From Euperipatoides rowelli (Eukaryota; Onychophora; Udeonychophora; Euonychophora; Peripatopsidae), in NCBI GenBank assembly GCA_003024985.2, contig PXIH01S0016735.1: DNA of 15,354 nucleotides. One strand, given 5' to 3'. This document shows, piece after piece, positions 1 through 8,268 of the stretch. The notes under the pieces were generated by a model. That model was not told the origin of the DNA, made no database searches, and was given only the letters and a program-made list of their open reading frames with translations. Numbering within the stretch: the first letter of the stretch is position 1; each line of letters begins with the position of its first letter. A program made the translations under genes and the position numbers.

Positions 1-9
1 TTATTATAA

Positions 10-24
10 GTAGTAGTAGTAGTA
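10..24. repeat. (GTA)n microsatellite
   Basis: Five uninterrupted GTA units are followed by AT-rich trinucleotide-like sequence. It is a simple repeat with no sign of function. Confidence 0.7.
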
Positions 25-930
25 ATTATTATTGAACAATAGAATAAGATATACTGTAATACATGCTTTAGCTAATAAAAACCACATATTTTTTCATTTG
101 AATATTTTGATACATTATGGACTCTCTTTAACAATTTTATATTTTTAATTGTTTCTTAAATGATTTGTATGGTACTTCAATTCAACTAAATGAAAATGTA
201 GAAAGACTGTAGTTACAAAGAAAACAGACAAAATATATATATATGGTGTAAGATCGCATAGTACACAACCAACACACTATTACATATTTGAGCTTTAATA
301 TATGCAAATATTGAGTTAATATATATTTTGCATATTTTTAAGACACTTATAGGCAAAATTTCCTAACCCAACCCAAAATGTACAGTTGATAATCATTATT
401 GAAACTCAAGTTAACCCATATCAGATTCGCCCGAAGCTACAACTGAGCGATTAAAGAAAAGGTTACATCAAAAAATCCACACAATACAACAAATATCCAT
501 TTCAAAAATAGAATAAGCACATAAGGTTTATTATTAAAATTCAAAAGGAAAAGGGGGGGGGGTCATTTTAGTTCAATTTAATTTTTATTTATTTTTTTCA
601 GTAATTTATAAGCATAATCACAGATGAAAAATTGGAAAGGCATGATTTCTTTTATAGGCTTATAGTTTTGCACTTCCTTTAAATAATAATATCTATGTTG
701 TTTATTAAATCGGGTGGCTCCTTATTGGTACTTTGAGTATTTATATTAAAACAATTTTATCATTAATAACTGCTTGTTAATTAGATCCAGTTTTCCAAAA
801 GTTATCTATTGAAAGAATAAAATAATATTTATACTTATTTTTTTAAATAAAATGTTTTTTTATTATTTTTATTGGCATGTCTTAATTTTGAGCAAGAAAT
901 TCTAGCAGTGTCATATAGACTCAATATTAT
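25..930. other. AT-rich non-coding stretch
   Basis: I see no coding block in this stretch on either strand. It holds a short TA run near 232-244, a run of ten G at 553-562 and several poly-T tracts. It could be an intron upstream of the candidate exon at 944, but no matching upstream exon can be seen. Confidence 0.5.
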
Positions 931-943
931 ATCTTTTTTTCAG

Positions 944-1029
944 ATCCATTTACATTTGTATTAGAAGAAGAAAATGATACAATTGTATCAGAAGTAGAAT
1001 CATGTTCTGATTGTTATTCTATCCTATGA
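944..1029 (+). CDS. candidate 3'-terminal exon with an acidic C-terminal tail
   Basis: A good splice acceptor (a T-rich tract ending in CAG at 941-943) is followed by 28 codons in phase 1, which begin with a split codon and end in TGA at 1027-1029. The peptide is acidic, with a run of Glu/Asp and a Cys-rich end (ESCSDCYSIL). The last residues S-I-L fit the class I PDZ-ligand pattern (S/T-x-hydrophobic), as in channels, receptors and adhesion proteins. Three overlapping AATAAA signals lie about 150 bp downstream, which suits a last exon. No upstream exon is in the window, so the gene cannot be named. A short open frame after a T-tract can arise by chance in AT-rich DNA, so this stays tentative. 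Confidence 0.3.
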
Positions 1030-1176
1030 TTACTATGCTTCATTAGATAACTGATTCCATAATAACTTCCTTAACTAAAAATCATGTTAATTTAGCAACA
1101 TTGCAGCTAATCCCACGTAGAGTCTTATTTATAGATAAGATGTGTGTAACAATTTAAGTTTAAAGTTGACTTTAAA

Positions 1177-1192
1177 AATAAAATAAAATAAA
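1177..1192 (+). terminator. poly-A signal cluster
   Basis: Three overlapping AATAAA hexamers with a 5-bp period lie at 1177, 1182 and 1187. They sit about 150 bp beyond the stop of the candidate exon ending at 1029. In AT-rich DNA this hexamer is common, so the assignment depends on that exon being real. Confidence 0.3.
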
Positions 1193-1544
1193 GGACTAAA
1201 ATTAATTCCCTCTCTGAGATTGTCATAAAATAATATAATCTAGCAAATCTAAAATTATTGCAAACAAACATGAAAAAAAAAATGATACCGTGAAATATGT
1301 TGATTGAAATCATTGGAGGCTTTAAGCTATACTTCTAATAACATTATAGACCAAATTTGAATACTTGTAATACAACTAAATATTTATTTTAAATCTAGAA
1401 GATTTTGTCAATCTGTCCTGGGAAAGCAATGATCGGACATCTAGCTTCACAGACTAAAATAAGTAAATTGCTTGTATGAAGCTTTTAACTATGCAACATC
1501 TTACACTAGGGGACTATAACAGAGGTTGTTCAAGGTCTGTTTGG
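1193..1544. other. non-coding stretch, nothing recognised
   Basis: This is AT-rich sequence with no convincing reading frame, repeat or RNA gene on either strand. The minus-strand open frame around 1125-1313 has low-complexity, hydrophobic composition and no family resemblance. Confidence 0.5.
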
Positions 1545-2290
1545 CATCTCGTATGATCTCTCCCTATCACTCCCCTTTAGTCTCTATTATGATCTCCCCC
1601 ATCGTCTTCCCTACCTTTCTTTGTCATCTCATATGAACTCTTCCTGTCCCCTCTTCTGTTATCTCTTATGTTCTCTCCAAGTCACCTCCTCTTTGACATC
1701 TCATATGATCTTTCCCTTCCTCTTTGTAATCTCTTATAACCTCTCCCTTTACCCTCCTCTGTTATATCTCTTCTTCCACCTCCTCATTGTCATATCTGAT
1801 ATGTAGCTTCCAACTCCTCTGTAATATCTTATGATCTATTCCTTTCACTTCCTCTTTGTTATCTCTTATGATCTCTCCCTTTACCCTCCTCTTTGTCATC
1901 TCATATGATCTTCCCCTTCCCTCCTCTGTCATGTTATGATCTCTTCCATCCCCCTCCTCCTTGTCATCTCTGATCTCTCCCTTCCTCCTCTGTCATCTCT
2001 TATGATCTTTCCCTTCCTAGTCCCCTTTGCTATCTCATATGGTCTCTCCCTTTCCCTTCCTCTGTTACCTTTTATGCTCTTCCCTCCTACTTCTTTTATA
2101 ATCTTGTATGATTCCCTTCCACTTTTGCATCTTCTATGACCTCCCCTCCTCCTCCACTTGTTATCTCATATAATGTTCCTCTCCTTCCCTATTTTATCTC
2201 GTATGATCTCCCATCCTACCATCACTTTTCATCTTATATAATATCCCTCCCCTTTATCATCTCATATGATCTCCCCTCCCATCCACTTTT
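1545..2290 (+). repeat. degenerate pyrimidine-rich minisatellite
   Basis: About 745 bp is built from a degenerate unit of roughly 33-38 bp. Its core reads like GTCATCTCATATGATCTC followed by a CCCTTCC-type C/T filler. Recognisable cores recur near 1545, 1624, 1659, 1695, 1727, 1863, 2009 and 2255. The plus strand is almost purine-free between the ATG/ATA cores, so strand asymmetry is strong and sharply bounded. The plus-strand open frames here (Ser/Leu/Pro-rich) are by-products of this composition. Long C/T strands of this type can form triplex (H-DNA); that is known chemistry, not something shown here. Confidence 0.8.
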
Positions 2291-2294
2291 TAAT

Positions 2295-2831
2295 ACAAGA
2301 TGATGGTATTTCATAATTAGATCATGTTGCTTTTTAATATTTTAAAGGGAAAGAAAAAAAAACTAGCCTAAATTTCAGATGTCAAATTTCCTTATGTCAG
2401 CAGAATGCTGTATATAATAATACTGTTATTAATTATAATTTTTCTATAATACTTTTCTTCAGGCATTTGGTATCTCTTTTACTAGCTTACTTAGGCTACT
2501 CCTTCTCCTGTTCAGGGTTCAATATTGTCTTAAAATTTAATATGGTACTGCATTTTACATTTAAGGATGACACATTTATAGGGGATCTTGAAATTACTTT
2601 TTGACAACATTCCTTAATCTTATATGAAACAAAAAAATTAATTCTCAAATGATTTGTAACTAAATGCTTGCTTGGGTTAAAATTAAAAATCTACTTGTCA
2701 ATTAAAATAGATATTATTGGCACACTTTTATTAAATTTAACTCAATCTGATTGAGTCATCCTAATCTCATTCATAAATGGAAAATAAATTGTTTACTTTG
2801 AATTTTTAAAAATAAAATTAATTGAAATTAG
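2295..2831. other. AT-rich non-coding stretch
   Basis: No coding block or RNA gene is seen. The lower part may belong to the decayed LINE that becomes recognisable from about 2832, but I cannot align it to a LINE domain. Confidence 0.45.
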
Positions 2832-3587
2832 TTTATTTGGAAAATTCAAGTAACTTATTTAACATTTTAAAATGACAATCTCAGTAAAACACGGTGGATT
2901 AGATTTGATCAACCTCATGTACTTTTGTCAATCTACAACATTTAGCTTCATTGAGCCGAATATACTGAATGATCAAAACTTGAAAAATGTATTACTGATG
3001 GGAAATCTCTATAAAGACTGATCCATACAACATTGGACTCGAAATAATTATGTATCTATAAAAAATTTAGGTTAGAAAGTGCAACGATAACATACAAAAC
3101 GTATTATAAACTATTAATTAGTCATTGGAATGTAAACCAAAGTTGTAGAAATTATAAGATATGTCTTTACAATCTTCTAAAATTTAACGCAGTAAATAAT
3201 CTACAAAATTTTATAATAAAGTAGCCTACTCATTATCAATATTGTCAACCAAAGTTAGATTGTATAAGATAGGAATGTAATCAAAATTAATAATAATTGT
3301 CCTTTTAATTATTGTAAAGATGACAAGTTGGCTGATCATTTATTTTAGGAGTGTAATTTTTTTTTTATTTTCCAAAAACGAATTTACTAAGAAAAATGAT
3401 TAGGAAATATAATTGAATTGAATTTTGGAAGAATAGGAATATTTTAAAACTACCTTTTATGTTAATGAAATTTTGGTACACTTTGTTTTTGCAACATTTG
3501 GAAGGCCAGATATATTAAATTTTTAGAAAACAAATCAGATCTTTTGATTTTAGATATGTTTTATTCAGGAATTAATACAGAATATAA
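2832..3587 (+). pseudogene. LINE ORF2 C-terminal remnant (L1-like)
   Basis: The frame opened by codon 2881 reads VKHGGLDLINLMYFCQS. This matches the GGL-x-(L/M)-(I/V)-(D/N)-L block that follows the reverse transcriptase thumb in L1-like LINEs. Upstream, around 2832-2880, is a broken FGKFK-type stretch of the kind that precedes GGL, with two stops. The main open block ends at TGA 3019-3021. Further on, in the same frame, Cys codons at 3298 and 3313, a His at 3337 and a Cys at 3352 give C-x4-C-x7-H-x4-C. This is the LINE C-terminal zinc knuckle (usual form C-x2/3-C-x7/8-H-x4-C, followed by a Trp region), here interrupted by a TAG at 3346. No reverse transcriptase core remains. It is a 5'-truncated, long-dead copy, cut by the Harbinger-like insertion at 3588. 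The exact clade is uncertain. Confidence 0.55.
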
Positions 3588-4682
3588 AGGCTGGTTCACA
3601 GCATTAAGTAAAGTCTACGTAAAGTCAAAACTTTGGGTTTTGACCAATCACAGCNAACCTGTTTTTAGACTTAGAACTTTGACTTAATGAAACTTTAGAA
3701 TAGGAAAAATCCTATTTTAACATAGCTTTGAGTTTGACTTAAGCAGCCAACCAATCACATTGCAGCACTGCACTATTAAAAAAAAAAAAAATGGCAGCCT
3801 CCATCAACAATGAATTTCTTATAAATTTAATCATAAATTATCCGATAATTTATGACTTACAAAGACAAGACTATAGAATTTTATAAACATATTAAAATTA
3901 ATTACTACCAAAATTTGTTTTCTTGTTGAATAAAAAGAGCCACTGACAATACTCATACTGTATCTGGCTCTATCTACTTGTTGCCGGCGGTATAGGCACG
4001 TACCGGAGGCCAAATATTGCCGAGTATCGTAGACAATAGGTACAGTGCAAGGTTTTTACCTTGCTTGGACACAGTGTATTAGAAGAAAGGAATTAAATAA
4101 ATACATAAAAATCAGTTTTAATCATTTCTTTTGGTAGTTATATAAAAAAAATAATAATAGCAATGACCATTTTAATAGCAACAATTTAAAATCAATTCAT
4201 CCTAAATTATTTATTATTTTAAATAAGCTTGTCTTTTTTTTTTTTAATTAGAATTTTTCTTGCACTGGCAATCGGTCTTTTTTTTTCTTTCCGTTTATTA
4301 AAATCAATGAGAATAATAGCATATAGAATATTTTAATATGCAAGTATGTAACTAGCATTTAGGAACCAATAAAATATTGAAGAATCATATTTCCTAATTA
4401 CATTTTTTATTTATTTTAAACTAGCCTAAATATATAAGATTACAGAGCTGTTATAAAAAAGAAATAAGTCTGGAATGCTATTGTATTCGATAAGCAGACC
4501 AATGGTATTTTTTTTTTTAATATATGATAGCCTATATTTGAATTTAGTGTGGAACCGGCTGTATGTTTAAGTCAATCCGTAGGGAAAACTTAAAGCTGTA
4601 AACAAGACATCTTATGTAAGTGCTTGACTTTCAACTAACTTTCACGTTTAATTTTCACGTAAAATTAATGCTGTGAACGCTT
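3588..4682. mobile_element. PIF/Harbinger-like DNA transposon, non-autonomous or decayed
   Basis: The ends form terminal inverted repeats. The left end reads AGGCTGGTTCACAGCATTAA and the reverse complement of the right end reads AAGCGTTCACAGCATTAA, with GTTCACAGCATTAA identical. Both ends are flanked by TAA (3585-3587 and 4683-4685), which fits the 3-bp TWA target duplication of PIF/Harbinger. Subterminal ACGTAAAGTCAA-like and ACGTGAAA-like motifs occur just inside the two ends. A perfect hairpin (GTCAAAAC/GTTTTGAC, 3624-3644) lies near the left end. Inside is the start of a MADF-like protein at 3791, the usual second protein of these elements. No DDE transposase can be read. A GC-richer patch at 3960-4075 may be remains of a promoter or exon. 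A single N lies at 3655. Confidence 0.6.
3791..3886 (+). pseudogene. truncated MADF-domain protein of a Harbinger-like element
   Basis: ATG at 3791 opens 31 codons ending in TAA. The peptide contains FLINLIINYPIIYDLQRQDY, which fits the first helices of the MADF domain (hydrophobic-LI-x2-YP-x-(L/I)-YD-x6-Y). MADF/Myb-type DNA-binding proteins are the accessory ORF of PIF/Harbinger transposons and are needed with the DDE nuclease for transposition. The rest of the domain, including the following Trp helix, is gone. A stop falls straight after the Tyr helix and no other frame picks it up cleanly. The match is short, so the family call leans on the surrounding inverted repeats and TAA duplications. 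Confidence 0.45.
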
Positions 4683-4685
4683 TAA

Positions 4686-5046
4686 GAATGATTTACTCAT
4701 GTTATCTCAAAAATCTTTTGACTTGTGGACATTTAAATAATGTCGTAAACTTCTAATTTGCTACCTCTTTATTATTTAAAAATTAGTGTAACTTGTAAAT
4801 AATAGTATTGAATTGAGTATTATTATTTGTATAAATTTTATGTTTTATTAATTAAATAATAAAAAAAATTTTGAAAAAAAAATCGAGATCAGTTGTATGG
4901 TCGAATGAAATACGATTGCAAAATTTGAAGTGCAAAGCGAAAGGCTAATTTTAACTTACGATCGAATTATGGAAATGTAAATTTTAATATGTTGTCTTTT
5001 GTGAGGAGATCTTAACTTAGGACAATTTAGAGGTACTAAAGTCCAT
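4686..5046. other. AT-rich non-coding stretch
   Basis: No gene, RNA or clear repeat is visible between the two DNA elements, apart from A-runs near 4859-4880. Confidence 0.5.
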
Positions 5047-5065
5047 TTAACTTTTAACTACACCA

Positions 5066-5130
5066 TTCCTCCCCTTCCCCCCTCTCCCTTCCTCCCCTCT
5101 CCCTTCCTCCCCTTCCCCCCTCTCCCTTTT
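5066..5130 (+). repeat. 65-nt pure pyrimidine tract with internal direct repeats
   Basis: No purine occurs on the plus strand for 65 bases. The tract contains two copies of a ~23-nt C/T unit (CCTCCCC, TTCCCCCC, TCTCCCTT) separated by a shortened copy. It directly abuts the hairpin arm at 5128. Such tracts can form triplex DNA and vary in length by slippage. Confidence 0.85.
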
Positions 5131-5204
5131 GGTGTACAAAATACATCACATCAACAAATATAAGTATGCTATATTTGTTGATGTGATGTATTTTGTACAC
5201 CAAA
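5128..5204. repeat. perfect 35-bp inverted repeat with a 7-nt loop
   Basis: The arm at 5128-5162 is the exact reverse complement of 5170-5204, with loop AGTATGC. There is no mismatch in 35 bp, unlike the decayed sequence around it. It lies within the TTAA-flanked MITE, so it may be an internal fold-back module of that element. It may also be a recent template-switch product. Confidence 0.9.
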
Positions 5205-5233
5205 TACCACATGGCTGCAGATTTAACAACTTA

Positions 5234-5251
5234 TTGATGCAGCTGCATCAA
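5234..5251. repeat. perfect 18-bp palindrome
   Basis: TTGATGCAGCTGCATCAA is self-complementary with no spacer. It lies within the same MITE, 30 bp from the large hairpin. Confidence 0.85.
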
Positions 5252-5563
5252 CAACACTTACAGTGGTCATAGCTGACACTTCAATAATAAGTTAGGTGGT
5301 ATGAACAGTTCTATGTGAATCATTTAACAAAATTATAGCATTTTTAGTGTGAGTGGTGTATTTTATAGACCGGGCATGTGTAGTTAAAGGTTAAATGCCA
5401 ACATTTATGTGTAGCTGAGGGTGAAATTATTGTTCCTATTTTGGCATTACAATCTGATCGCAATTAAGAAACACAGTGTGATATAAAAATATAAATTTTT
5501 CATTTATAGTAATTCTTTAAATCTAATATCAATGTTTTTTGTTTTTTTTTATTTACTAGGTGA

Positions 5564-5695
5564 AACCCCGGCTGCAATGACAGGAGGTCAAATTCAGCAC
5601 TCCTCACATCTGGGATTCTTAAGTTTGTGGTTACTAGCAATCTGGGTAATTACTCGGATCATGCGATGATGACATTTAAACTCGAGACAAAAAAA
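5564..5695 (+). pseudogene. fragment of a non-LTR retrotransposon endonuclease
   Basis: In one frame, after an upstream TGA at 5561, the peptide reads GILKFVVTSNLGNYSDHAMM and continues TFKLE. This resembles the C-terminal part of AP-endonuclease domains of Jockey/CR1-type LINEs. There a strand of the type (G)-ILDLVLTSN is followed further on by LGNSDHxxxxFxL, whose SDH holds the catalytic Asp-His pair. Here the two motifs are joined with the ~20 intervening residues missing, so it is an internally deleted relic. Beyond about 5695 the frame runs into low-complexity hydrophobic sequence until 5818. No reverse transcriptase follows. A splice-acceptor-like TTTACTAG precedes it, so a host exon cannot be fully excluded. 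Confidence 0.4.
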
Positions 5696-5699
5696 AACT

Positions 5700-6720
5700 T
5701 TTGTTATATTTTTATTTTATTTTCTGTTTGTTTTGTTTTGTTTGTCTTCTGCCAACCAATGTGTTCCACTAAGCCATCCTGGACAATGAAAACAGGTGGA
5801 AAACAAAAGCGGTCATAACCCGAAAAACAAAACAAGACACTGTTACCTTTTGAAGGTCAAAATCTGCACGATGTACTGTTCACTAATCAGGACTTTGGAC
5901 CCGCAAAATTAGAATTTATGAGGAATTAGAAAACATCAGTCCTAAATTTGCTTTTATATTATAATTATTATTTTATATCTACATATACATATATATATCT
6001 ATATATTAAATACATGGTACATACCAATGAAAGATCCGATCATGTGACTACAAAAAAATTGAACTATATGGCAGATTTTTTGGACCCTAATGCATTAAAA
6101 ATGGCTTCTACATTCTAACAAACAATAAAAGGATACGCTTAATGTTTCAATGAGTTCTAGTTGATTCAGATGACACTTAGAAGTCTAAAATTTGCTTCCA
6201 TCACAGTTATCCCAAGAATTGTTCTTCACTTTAATTTTAATGGTCAATTGGAATTCACAATATTTAAGCAAGGTGACATTACAATTTGTGAAAGGACTAG
6301 AAGAGATTCACTTGGTAATTTTTTCTATTAAGAAATACCGGTATTTATGTGTCTTGTTCATTTAATTTATTTTTCATTTAATTTAAAAAAAAAAAAAAAA
6401 AATTCAATTTGTACAAAAATAAGTTAAAAAACAAAACAAAAAAATAAATAAATTAACAACATTTAAATATACTATTGAAATCACCCTACAGAATATGCAG
6501 CTACCTCTGGTGGCTAATTTTTAAAGAGAATGTAATTAGAATTTTAATTTTATTATTTTTTATTTTTTTATTACTTAATTGTTTACAAAAGTTATATGAA
6601 CTCTATGAGCCATAGGGAAAAAGGGGTTGGTTTGTACATTTCTTGATATGTCTATGGTAGGAAAGACTTAAGATGATGGAAGAGCTAAGTGAGATAAAAC
6701 ATATTTCAAAGAATTAATGT
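5700..6720. other. AT-rich non-coding stretch
   Basis: No gene is recognised. It contains TA-rich runs (5985-6008), a 14-bp palindrome AAATACCGGTATTT at 6333-6346 and a long A run near 6385-6402. Such A runs can mark the tail of a retroposed element, but no body of one is visible beside it. Confidence 0.5.
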
Positions 6721-6727
6721 ANCTACC

Positions 6728-7075
6728 CATATGCCAAATTTCAAATTTCTGCTATGTTGGGAAGTATGCTAAACAGTTTTGGGTCATTTGGCCCCACCCC
6801 CACCCTCCAAAAAAAATCCAAACTCGATTTTCATTGTTGACACAAGAGAACCTACCTACACTCCAAATTTCAAGTTTTGTCATGTACAGAAGTATGCTAA
6901 ACTCTTCAGGGTCATTTCCTCCCACCCCCAAACACACCCTCCACCCTACCACAAAAATCAAAAAGTCTATTTTCATTGTCTACACTATGCAAACTACACA
7001 TATGCCAAATTTCATGTTTGTGGCATGTACGGAAGTTTGCTAAACACTTCAGGGTCATTTCCCACCCCCACACAC
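6728..7075 (+). repeat. three-copy direct repeat, unit about 130-140 bp
   Basis: A shared core (CCAAATTTCA at 6734, 6863 and 7005) is followed in each copy by a GTA(C/T)..GAAGT(A/T)TGCTAAAC block, then TCATTT and a C/A-rich CCCACCCCCA block. Spacings are 129 and 142 bp. The third copy is cut short near an N at 7076. The open frames here on both strands follow from the repeat and its C/A-rich filler and are not genes. Similar blocks of the 'tgccaaatttca' type are frequent in introns and intergenic DNA of invertebrates. Confidence 0.8.
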
Positions 7076-7120
7076 NTAATTTTCTTTGATATGAAATCAT
7101 AAAAAAAAATCCATTTTGTG

Positions 7121-7136
7121 TGACCTTTAAAGGTCA
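7121..7136. repeat. perfect 16-bp palindrome TGACCTTTAAAGGTCA
   Basis: The sequence is fully self-complementary. It can be read as an everted pair of AGGTCA half-sites with a 4-bp spacer, but it lies next to the 3-copy repeat and may simply be part of that dispersed repeat. Confidence 0.6.
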
Positions 7137-7515
7137 TTTTGATTTAGAAAAAAAAAATTCATTTAAACTTTTAGACCATAGCATTTCCAGCTTTAAGATG
7201 ACAAATATAGCAAATATTCTATAGATAAGTATAACAAGCTGTATTCATTACTAGCCTATGATGTCACAAAATATCTCCCCTGGTGTGTACAGTCTACAAT
7301 GTTTTTTAAGGGGGAGGAGTTAAAGACAATTATTTAAAAAATTGAAATGTAAATAACTTTTTTTTTTTTAATTTTTTTTTTGTTCTGGTAGATATTTTTT
7401 TCTAGTAAAAATCTTTGAAAATCAATAATAACAAAAAATTTAAAAAATCTGTTACATTTGACCGTTAATTACTTTAGGATATTCTGCTAATTATTTATAT
7501 GAAAATAAATAATTA
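7137..7515. other. A/T-run-rich non-coding stretch
   Basis: No gene is seen. It holds several poly-T and poly-A tracts (near 7359-7381) and nothing else I can assign. Confidence 0.5.
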
Positions 7516-7690
7516 TCTATATATTAATACGTGAAGGAAAAACTTTGGATCCCTTTTTAAACATATTGGGCGCACGGAGGAGTGGGAGATTTGGCAGTTA
7601 AAGTTATATGGAGAGGGAGTGCAATGAGCTAAAATTTATATATAAAATTAAAAAATTCATTGTTTAGTGTTGTGGCGGCTTTATACAAAG
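7516..7690 (+). mobile_element. possible Helitron-like 5' end
   Basis: TCTATATATTAATACGTGAA is preceded by an A. It is followed by a GGAAAAACTTTGGATCCC TTTTT block and a GCGCACGGAGGAGT block. This order resembles the 5' ends of Helitron-type repeats that I know from arthropod genomes (start TC, insertion between A and T). No Rep/helicase coding or CTRR hairpin 3' end is visible, so the right boundary is arbitrary and the family call is from memory of similar sequence. Confidence 0.3.
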
Positions 7691-7700
7691 GAATTTCCTA

Positions 7701-7719
7701 TTGGTCGAATTTCGACCAA
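7701..7719. repeat. 9-bp inverted repeat with 1-nt centre
   Basis: TTGGTCGAA, T, TTCGACCAA is a near-palindrome. It lies about 40 bp before the 28-bp satellite and may form a small cruciform. No function can be assigned. Confidence 0.6.
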
Positions 7720-7760
7720 CACTGGAGGCCTAGTCTTATTAATTTGATACAACAGTAAAA

Positions 7761-8267
7761 ATCAATTTATACCCTGAATTAGTGGTCAATAAATTCATAC
7801 CCTTAATTAGTGGTCAATAAATTCATACCCTGAATAATAAATGGTCAATAAATTCATACCCTGAATTAATGTTCCATAAATTCATACCCTGAATTAATGG
7901 TCAATAAATTCATATCCTGAATTAGTGGTCAAAAATTCAATAGGTTCATTCCCCGAATTAATGGTCAATAAATTTATACCTTGAGTTAGTGGTCAATAAA
8001 TTCATACCCTCAATTGTTGGTCAATAAATTCATACCCTGATTTAGTTGTCAATAAATCCATATTCTGAATTAGTGGTCAATAAATCCATATACTGAATTA
8101 GTGGTCAAAAAATTCATACCATGAATTAGTGGTTAATAAATACATAGCCTGAATTAGTGGTCAAAAATTTCATACCCTGAATTAATGGTCAATAGATTCA
8201 TTCCCTGAATTAGTGGTCAATAAATTCATTCCATGAATCAGTGGCCAATAAATGAATACAGTACCCT
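7761..8267 (+). repeat. 28-bp tandem satellite, left piece
   Basis: About 18 head-to-tail copies of a 28-bp unit are present. The consensus is TTAGTGGTCAATAAATTCATACCCTGAA split across the unit boundary, with variants TTAATGG, ATATCC, AATAGATTC and occasional 1-2-bp indels. The array ends abruptly at the N at 8268. Its final 152 bp (8116-8267) reappear exactly at 9946-10097. The minus-strand open frame at 8182-8373 is a by-product of the array. Confidence 0.95.
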
Positions 8268-8268
8268 N
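8268..8268. other. single-N contig junction
   Basis: The array stops exactly at this N, and non-repetitive sequence of a different character follows. The 152 bases before it equal the 152 bases after the N at 9945, which indicates a scaffold join between contigs that are not true neighbours. Confidence 0.8.

Larger units (their letters stand above)
5051..5390. mobile_element. MITE with TTAA duplications (piggyBac-type ends)
   Basis: Inverted ends match at 19 of 20 positions over 5044-5063 and 5378-5397. The likely element runs from CTTTTAACTACAC to GTGTAGTTAAAGG and is flanked by TTAA at 5047-5050 and 5391-5394, the target duplication of piggyBac-like elements. At 340 bp with no coding capacity it fits a miniature inverted-repeat element moved by a transposase made elsewhere. 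It contains three unusual modules: a pure pyrimidine run, a 35-bp perfect hairpin and an 18-bp perfect palindrome. The TTAA sits inside the matching arms, and the outermost 3 bp (CAT/ATG) of the match would then be chance. The superfamily call is inference from end structure only. Confidence 0.5.

Noticed and set aside
1621-2139. Plus-strand open frames of 61 and 67 codons
   Set aside because: They lie entirely in the pyrimidine minisatellite. The Ser/Leu/Pro/Phe-rich peptides follow from C/T composition and have no domain.
3655-3655. Single Ns at 3655, 6722 and 7076 as further misjoins
   Set aside because: No duplicated sequence abuts them. The transposon ends on both sides of 3655 match each other, and the 3-copy repeat continues across 6722, so these look like local ambiguous bases or small gaps.
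3831-4013. Minus-strand 60-codon open frame inside the Harbinger-like element
   Set aside because: No DDE or Myb motif is seen, and it overlaps the MADF-like frame on the other strand; I could not link it to a transposase.
5128-5204. Precursor microRNA
   Set aside because: A perfect 35-bp stem without bulges inside a MITE fits a fold-back element better than a miRNA; small-RNA data would be needed.
6717-7102. Overlapping open frames on both strands of about 60-108 codons
   Set aside because: They arise from the three-copy repeat and its C/A-rich blocks, are interrupted by Ns, and show repeat-derived rather than protein-like conservation.
7121-7136. Nuclear-receptor response element (everted AGGTCA pair)
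   Set aside because: Only one site, next to a dispersed repeat, with no promoter or gene beside it.
7761-8267. CRISPR-like array of 28-bp repeats
   Set aside because: Units are head to tail with no unique spacers, and the DNA is eukaryotic. It is a satellite.
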